Shown here: positions 57,496 to 64,000 of the stretch, piece after piece
How the letters are laid out: each line of letters opens with the position of its first letter
Position numbering within the stretch: position 1 is the stretch's first letter
From: Pomphorhynchus laevis
Lineage: Eukaryota; Acanthocephala; Palaeacanthocephala; Echinorhynchida; Pomphorhynchidae
Reading direction: 5' to 3'
Assembly (NCBI GenBank): GCA_012934845.2
Contig: WNNJ02001766.1
Span: 186,001-250,000, forward strand
DNA: 64,000 bases
Notes under the pieces: model-generated
The model's database searches: none
Seen by the model: the letters and a program-made list of their open reading frames with translations, nothing else
Told to the model about the DNA's origin: nothing
Made by a program: the position numbers and the translations under genes

Positions 57496-58035
57496 TGTAT
57501 TTCACTTGTAGAACAGATAAACCTAGAAAATGACTTATTAAGTGGTCAAAAATCCGTCAAATAAATGTTATATACCTTTTTGTATGCACGACACATTTGA
57601 CTGTGACTTCACAGTTAACTCCGACTATCACAGTTAACTACGACACATTTAACTGCGACTATCCGATGTCATTTAAACAATTAATTTATAAACCTGTATG
57701 ACTTCTGCTGTCTTTTTTACTTGTAATAATACAAATTTATTAGTATTATTAAATTTATTAGTATTTTATATTATTAAATTTATTAGTATTATTTATTTAT
57801 TAGATGGAGGTTAAATTTCGTTTCTTCCTCTTTAAGATGTCTATGTATCTGCCCCTTCCCTGATTATTAAGTTAGCCACCGGCGACATTTTATTTTGAAG
57901 CGATTACTTTAAACTAAACGGTAGTTTTGATGGCCATTGATTAATTTAATACATTATCAAATTAGATATTTGCTGGAATTTATTTGTAACCCAGGATCAC
58001 CCTAATATAATCGTTTTGGTATAATTGGATTTTAC
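57496..58035. other. Spacer with short repeats and a LINE 3' scrap
   Basis: A cgacacatttaactgcgact-like motif is repeated three times around 57590-57665. At 57665-57725 the plus strand matches the LINE A end (catttaaacaatt, tatgacttctgctg) and is followed by TTATTAGTATT runs. No gene. Confidence 0.5.
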
Positions 58036-58123
58036 TTAATAATAAATAATAATAGAAATTTATTTAATGTGGCAAATGCGTACAAGCTGTACGCTTACAA
58101 GTCCACAAACAAAAATGAGAAAG

Positions 58124-61028
58124 TCAAGCAGTTAAATTGTTAAAATGGGATCGGATTTGTCGTTTGAAGCACTGCAGGGAAGTTGATTGGCGTATATGAA
58201 TGGGCAGATGGTTCCACGATAGAGGAGCAGCCACCAGGAAGGAGCGGAGTCCAAAGAAGCTAGAGTAGTTTGGGACATGTAAAAGAAGGGAATTACAGGA
58301 ACGCAAGAAACAATAAACAGGACGGGAATTATCAAGAAAAGGAAGGTTGAGAAATGAAGGGGTATGAAAAGTTACAAGGCGGAAAGCAACGATAAGAAGA
58401 CGAATTTGAACACGACAATAAATTGTAGGCAAATCGAGAGAAGCAAGATGGTAGGATGTGTGATCAAAACGACGAAGACGGAGGAGAATTCGGACAGCTG
58501 CGTTGACGATGCGTTGTAGGGGAAGAAGAGTGGATTTAGGTGAGTTGGAAAATAGACTAAGACAATAATCGAGTCTAGAAAAAAGGAGAGATGATATGAG
58601 AGTCATACAAGAAAGGAAATCGATCAATCTACGAACTTGACGGAGGTTGCGGAGTATCAAGGTAGATGAGCGTACTTTATCTCTAACGAAAGGTTTAAGT
58701 GAAAGTCGGTTGTCAAAATAAAAGCCTAGAAAAACGAGATTATCAACGATAGGAAGAATTGTAGAATTTAATGATACGGAGGGAGGTTCGAAGCCGATGC
58801 ATCGAGGCAAGATCTACATAATTTTGGATTTATCAGGATTCAGAGAAAGGCGAAGGGAAGAAAGATGATTGGAAATTGAGACAAGACAGTCCGAAGCGGA
58901 AACACTAATATCGTGAATACGATAAACAGGTGCATGAGCATAGATGAGAATGTCATCAGCATATTGCATAACATTGAAGTTAAATGTATAAGAAATCGAA
59001 GACAAGTCACCGAGAAGAAGGAAAAGTATAGGGCGTAATACGGAGCCTTGTGGAACACCGGACGAAATGGACGAAGGATGGGAGAGAGAAGAGTTAGAAT
59101 AGACGCAAAATGTACGAATTGATAGATATGAAGAAAACCATGATACAGTGGGTAAAGAGAAGCCATAATCATGACGAAGGCGATGGAGAAGAATCGAGTG
59201 ATCGACGATGTCAAAAGCAGACGATAGATCAAGAGAAACTATGACACTACATAATTTATGATCGCGCGAGATGAGTAAGTCATTATAAACTTTAAGACAG
59301 GCAATTTCAGTAGAGTGATTAGAGCGAAAAGCGGCTTGGAAGGAAGGAAACAAGTTAGAGGAAAAGAGATATGTATTAACTTGCTTGAGAACGAGACGCT
59401 CAAGGAGTTTAGAGAGGGTTGGGAGAAGTGAGATTGGACGGTACGAAGATGGTAGTGAGGAGTCGAGAGATTGCTTTTTGATGAGAGGACGAACAGTGGC
59501 ACATTTCCAGATGGAAGGAAATTTACGGCTACGGATGGACGAGTTGAACAATGTGGTTAGTAAGGGTAAGATAAAGAAGCAGATATTTTTAAGCAAGTGA
59601 GTTGGAATTTGGGTCAGAAGGAGAGGTTTTATTAGGTAATGACAGCAGAACCGAAGAAACTTCATCAGACGAAACGGAAAGAAGGTGGAATAGTTCTGGG
59701 AGGGAAGTATTTAAAGATAAGAGTGGGTACAAGGGGGCTATGGGTAGTAGGAAAAGTAAATTAGATAGCTTAGTTTGTAGATAAGAAAATTCATCAGGAT
59801 TTATATTACAAGGGGTAGATGATCGTGAAAGAATTGAGTTTAAGATTTTCCAATGAGATTTAGAGTTGGAAGATGACTCGAGTTGATTTCGCCAAAAGAG
59901 AGTACGTTTAGTACGTATAAGAATGAGATGTGAACGGCGTTGAGAAAAGTAGGAATCACGAAGATTTGGAGGGAGTGAGTTGGGTGAACGTTTAAGAAAG
60001 CGATTATACACACGAAAAGAGTGACGGAGTCGGCGCTTAGAAAGACTACAGTCAGAATCGAACCAGGGAGCATGGCGCAAGCGCTGGAAACGTCGAAGTC
60101 GACTAGGCAGAAGGTTATTGAGGATCGACGTAAGTTCAGAATCAAACAGAATGCAGAGATCATCGGGAGAGAGATAGTTAAGAGGAAGTGTAAAGAGTGA
60201 AGAATTGAGTAACGCTGTGCAGAGAACAGGGATATCGAGAAGCTTCCATGGTCGACTTGGTGTAGATAAAGATAAATGCGGAGAAGGAGGATGGGGACGA
60301 ATAAGAGTAAGAGTGACAAGGAAATGATCGGGCAAACCAGGATCAGTAATTGACAAGGAGGTATAGTCATTGAGGCAGTTAGGAACAGCAATGATGTCGA
60401 GAGCACCGCCGAGAATATGAGTTGGGCTTGTTGAAAGTAATTTATAGTTAAAATCAGAAAAAAGATTAGTTAAAGTGATAGAGTCAGAGTCAGACGGGCG
60501 ATCAAGACGAATGTTAAAGTCACCGAGAACAAAAGAAGGAGTATAAGACAATGAACAGTGAGACATTAGATCTGCAAGGTCGTTAAAGAAGATACGTGAT
60601 GGGGCAACTGAACCTGGACGGTATACAATCACAAGTTCCAGAGGGAAAGGCGTTGATAATCTGCATATGAGTAATTCGAACGAAGTGTAACGGATGTTAA
60701 CGTTGATTTTACGTAAAGACATTGGGTGACGAGCAATGACAACAATACCGCCATGGTTAGACGCAGTAGATGTATGAGATGTAATTTGACGAGCTGATTC
60801 AACTAGAGAACAACCAGAGCGACATAGACGACGAATAGCAAGATCGTCGGAGTCAGAGTGCCAGGATTCGGTAATGCAGAGAATATCGATAGATAATTGA
60901 TCGAAGATATCGAGAAGCATATCAGCTTTATGAAGAATGGAGCGAGTATTGAATAGACTAAGACGAAAAGTATGCTTAGGAGCGGGATCAACTAGCGAAG
61001 AAGACAAGAGGGAGAGATGGGACGCCAT
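58124..61028 (-). pseudogene. LINE A ORF2 (EEP endonuclease and reverse transcriptase), two lesions
   Basis: Endonuclease: FRLSLFNTRSILHKA (residues 21-35), LCITESW (50-56), VIARHPMSL, VIVYRPG, VLGDFNIRLD (DxN) and LPDHFLV (terminal DH), a complete EEP signature. A one-base insertion near 59607 (in DP-IPTHLL) shifts into the RT frame 59665-58814: YRPISLLPTLSKLLERLV, FQAAFRSNHSTE, VSLDLSSAFDIVDH (motif A), GVPQGSVLRPILF (motif B), QYADDILIYA (YADD). A TGG to TAG change at 58814-58816 (after SKIM) ends it; the C-terminal region continues in frame at 58810-58124 (LVFLGFYFDNRLSLKPF to FKRQIRSHFNNLTA). Acts, when intact, in target-primed reverse transcription. Confidence 0.88.
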
Positions 61029-61039
61029 CGAATTTTTGG

Positions 61040-62316
61040 CCTTGTGTGAAGAACGTGAAAATTTCCGTTGATTTTACGTATAGATAAGGATGACTCGCCG
61101 TTTGTTTCACGGCAATGTTTTTCAATGTGAGCTAAATTGAGGTTGGCAATATCAGAAGGGGAGCGGTCAGGAAAGATACGGCAAGTAGATGAAGTGGTAA
61201 GAATTTTAAAACGTTGGAAGAGTACCGAAGAGGCATGTGAACTATGTCGGAAAACGATTTTTAAGAGTGGAGGACTGAGATGATTGGATTTAGTGGATTT
61301 GTTTAAACGAATAAAGGATACAGGATCGATATTATTGAAGAGGGATGGGTTATCATCAGGAAGAATGGTTGCTAGGATATACCTGAAAGCAGATACATCA
61401 TCATCGAGGCGAGATTGTGGAGAAGCAGATTCGGAAAGCTTTAAGTTTGATATGATTATACAGCGATCGCGCGAAGGAAAACGATTTCGTGGAAGTAGTG
61501 GAGGAAAGAGCTGGTAAGAGTCGAGGTAGATGAGCAGATAGAAGTGGAAATGACAGGGGTGCTTGATAAAGAATTAATATTGGTTGGAGCAAGTGTGACA
61601 GGAGCGGGGTGTTGAATCGGTTGATCAGAGATGTGACTGGATATGATTTTAAATGAAGAATGTAAATTATTTGGAGGTGTTACGTGGGAGGTAGTGTAAG
61701 GAAAATTAAAATAGGTTGGGGCATGAGTGACAGGAATGGAGTGTTGAATCAGTTGATCGGAAATGTTACTGGAAATGATTTTGATGGAAGGGTGTAAATT
61801 ATTGAGAGGCGATACAGGGGAGGTCGAGTAAGGAGTACGTGAGGAGAATAAAGAAGTTTGAGATTTATTTAGATTGGGGGAGGAATAGGAAAGAGGAGGT
61901 ATGAGATGAAAAGCTTTACCGTTAGCATTGTTAGAATGAGAAAGATTAATGGAAGTTTGGTACGTAGTTGAACGAGGAGTGTGTGAGAGAGTAGGTTCAA
62001 TAATGGGATTATATGATGCGAAGTCAGGTGTTGATGCGAGGGAAACATCTAAAACAGCATTGGTCTGAGTGGTCGTGTGTGATACAGGAGTAGATGAGCA
62101 GGATAACTGTAGTAGTCGTACTGATGTACAAAAACCGCAAGTGAAATGTTTACGTTTATACACCGAGTGGTCGGATATTTTAACACGAACAAGTGTCCAT
62201 ACATCGCAATCTTTGGAATCGCATCCAACTTCAAAGCTGGTATAACCATCATTGCATTCCGATGTGGAAGATTCTTGATCAGGAACAGGGATCTGAGATC
62301 GCGCTTTTTTAGGCAT
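61040..62316 (-). pseudogene. LINE A ORF1, one frameshift
   Basis: Starts MPKKARSQIPVPDQESS, a basic N-terminus. GCDSKDCDVW and KHFTCGFC (about residues 31-64) form a Cys/His pattern like a PHD or related zinc finger, as known in CR1-type ORF1 proteins. A long Ser/Thr/Pro-rich linker follows. The first frame ends at 61456; sequence resumes in another frame with LKAFRICFSTISPRDDD, LLKIVFRHSSHASSVLFQRF, ISPDRSP-like IFPDRSPSD and HIEKHCRETNGESSLSIRK, which look like the RNA-binding C-terminal domain and end just before ORF2. The product would coat LINE RNA. Confidence 0.7.
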
Positions 62317-62361
62317 GACCTTTTATCGATAGATTGAGCTCAATCCGCGAGCGTAGCGAGC

Positions 62362-62565
62362 GGAACTGACAGGAATAATCTGGAACTGACAGGAATAATC
62401 TGGAACTGACAGGAATAATCTGGAACTGACAGGAATAATCTGGAACTGACAGGAATAATCTGGAACTGACAGGAATAATCTGGAACTGACAGGAATAATC
62501 TGGAACTGACAGGAATAATCTGGAACTGACAGGAATAATCTGGAACTGACAGGAATAATCTGGAA
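62362..62565 (-). repeat. 20-bp tandem repeat, 10 units, in the LINE A 5' leader
   Basis: ggaactgacaggaataatct repeats ten times with essentially no variation, starting at 62362. In transcript direction the array ends about 45 bp before the ORF1 start codon. Between lies gctcgctacgctcgcggatt. Near-perfect identity means recent amplification. Confidence 0.95.
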
Positions 62566-62589
62566 TGTAAGAACTTTAATAATCAATAC

Positions 62590-62650
62590 TTTTTTAACGT
62601 GAGCGTGCAGCTGTCGCGCATTTGCCACATTAAAAAATAAATTATTATTA
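62590..62650 (+). mobile_element. LINE 3'-end scrap in opposite orientation
   Basis: gtgagcgtgcagctgtcgcg, catttgccacatt and an AATAAATTATTATTAT tail match the common 3' end of LINE families A/B on the plus strand, directly next to the 5' end of the minus-strand LINE A. Confidence 0.65.
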
Positions 62651-62744
62651 TCATAAGCTAAAACACTTTAAAAATATATTTGAAATATAATTATTATATT
62701 GTATTAAAATATAACTTAAATAAATGACTTTAAAAAAGAAAGAT

Positions 62745-64000
62745 TTATTTTACGTGTCAAATGCGTGCCGGCGCACGCTTACAACAACAAAAAATCTAAA
62801 TCATGTGTCGAGAAGGTGTGAACGGAGGAGGTATTTGAATGCAATAATGAAGAGAGATCAGCGGATGTCGAGTGGGAGCTGATTCCAGGTGAGTGAGGCG
62901 GCGACGAGGAAGGATCGGAGACCGTAGTTGTTAGAGTAATTGGGAACGTGGAGTAAGAGGGAATTTCGGGAACGAAGCGAAAGAGAGGTGGGGCGATTTC
63001 GTCTAAGAAAGGGAGGTGGATAAAGGATGGCGAGCCGACAGCGATGATATAAAAAGTTATGATAAGAAGGCGGCGTTTGATGCGGATGTGGATGGTGGGC
63101 CAGGATAGTTGGGCAAGATATGTAGATGTGTGGCCGAAGCGACGGAGACGAAAGAGCACTCGAACGGTAGAGTTGATTATTCGTTGTAGGGGTAGAATGA
63201 TGTATTTTGGAGAATTGGCGAATAGGCTGGGGCAGTAATCGATTTTAGGGAAAAGAAGCGATGAAAGAAGATAAATACAAGAAGGGAAGTTGATAAGGGG
63301 GTGGATACGGCGGATGTCACGGGGAATTAACTTAGACGAGCGGACCTTATCACGGACGAAGAGTTTAAGGAAAAGTTTATCATCGAAATGGAATCTTAAG
63401 AAAGTGGGATTGTGGACTACAGGGATGATTAATGATGCAGAAGATACAGGGGGATGATATCTGTTAGGTTGAAAGGGGAGGATCCACATTATTTTGGAAT
63501 TGTCTGGGTTTAGAACGAGACGAAAATGGGAGACTTTTGTAGATAGAAGAAAGACAGCTGGAGGCAGAAATTGCGATATCGTGTATGCGATGGGCGGGTG
63601 CATGAACATATATGAGGATGTCATCGGTTTATTGCATGACGTTAAAGGGTAAGGTTTGATAAACGGAGAGAGATCGCCAAGCAGAAAAGCGAAAAGCAGC
63701 GATCCTAGGACTGAACCTTGTGGGATGCCGCATAAAATAGGGATGGGAGGAGAAAATGATGAATTTGAACAGACTCGAAAAGAACGGTCGGATAAATATT
63801 AGGCAATCCATGCTACGAAGGAGGAAGAAAAGCCGTAATCATAACGAAGGCGAGAAAGGAAAATGGAGTGGTAGACTATGTCAAAGACGGAGGAGAAGTC
63901 GAGAGAGATGAGAACACTATATAGAGCCTTGTCACGAGAAATGGGTAGGTCGTTGTAAGCTTTCATGCAAGCGATTTCTGTAAGGTGATTAGAGCGGATA
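62745..64000 (-). mobile_element. LINE family B copy, cut by the window end
   Basis: 3' end at 62745-62790 with gcgtgc/gcacgc (62763-62778). The 281-residue frame 63624-62779 holds RLVLNPDNSKIMWILPFQPN, TFLRFHFDDKLFLKLFVRDK, KIDYCPSLFANSPKY and ILPLQRIINSTVRVLFRLRR, ending after LTTTVSDPSSS. Upstream, 63811-63629 and beyond hold the decayed palm (the YADD position reads with a stop around 63628-63640) and fingers to the edge. The rest of the element lies outside the window. Confidence 0.8.

Larger units (their letters stand above)
58040..62570 (-). mobile_element. LINE family A, nearly complete element
   Basis: CR1/L2-like non-LTR retrotransposon of about 4.5 kb. In transcript order: a 5' leader with ten 20-bp monomers, ORF1 (62316 to about 61040), ORF2 with endonuclease and RT (61028-58124), and a 3' UTR with hairpin gcgtac/gtacgc (58078-58094) and an ATT-rich tail. 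Only about three lesions were seen, one frameshift in ORF1 and one frameshift plus one nonsense codon in ORF2, so it is a recently active but dead copy. At least five shorter copies of the family lie in the window. Confidence 0.88.

Noticed and set aside
62323-62628. 101-residue minus frame of SRLFLSVPDYSCQFQIIPV repeats
   Set aside because: It is a translation of the 20-bp tandem repeat; three units make 60 bp, so the frame stays open.

Overview
The window is AT-rich, repeat-laden animal DNA. Its recognisable host genes are eukaryotic: a cytosolic inorganic pyrophosphatase, a CFAP206-like ciliary/flagellar protein, a decayed protein disulfide isomerase and small ITFG2-like fragments. A CFAP206-like gene implies motile cilia or sperm flagella, which argues against a nematode. 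The mix of CR1/L2-like, Jockey/R1-like and RTE-like LINEs with Penelope-like elements fits an invertebrate such as an arthropod or flatworm, but the sequence does not fix the phylum. No tRNA, rRNA, CRISPR array or bacterial-type operon was seen.

Layout. 1-8075: LINE relics of four families (here called A, B, C and D) around a Ty3/gypsy fossil. 8656-9579: intact single-exon pyrophosphatase gene on the minus strand. 11713-13850: PDI pseudogene joined head-on to the 3' part of another LINE (family L). 13860-16060: AT-rich DNA with a dispersed retroelement 3'-end repeat. 16062-20298: a large 18-bp satellite in two blocks, the second abutting the end of a Ty3/gypsy integrase fossil (20335-21130). 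21130-25680: AT-rich DNA with short duplications and LINE scraps. 25842-27221: CFAP206-like gene. 27702-28645: a YIDD-type reverse transcriptase with its 3' UTR, the best copy of a repeat family seen about nine times. 29234-39728: a giant inverted repeat (arms about 3.4-3.6 kb) whose spacer holds two head-to-head Penelope-like copies and a 393-bp tandem array. 39729-46030: AT-rich DNA with repeat-family copies. 46040-49010: Ty3/gypsy fossil carrying a LINE A insertion. 49155-57495: LINE D and B copies, a hAT transposase scrap and a perfect 143-bp-arm palindrome. 58040-62570: a nearly complete LINE A (ORF1, endonuclease, RT) whose 5' end carries ten 20-bp monomers. 62745-64000: a LINE B copy cut by the window edge.

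Host genes make up only about 4 percent of the window and show no functional linkage to one another. The rest is a record of element insertion, 5' truncation and fold-back rearrangement. Two retroelement groups each keep a 3' UTR hairpin with compensatory base changes between copies, and short perfect hairpins recur at or near breakpoints between elements.
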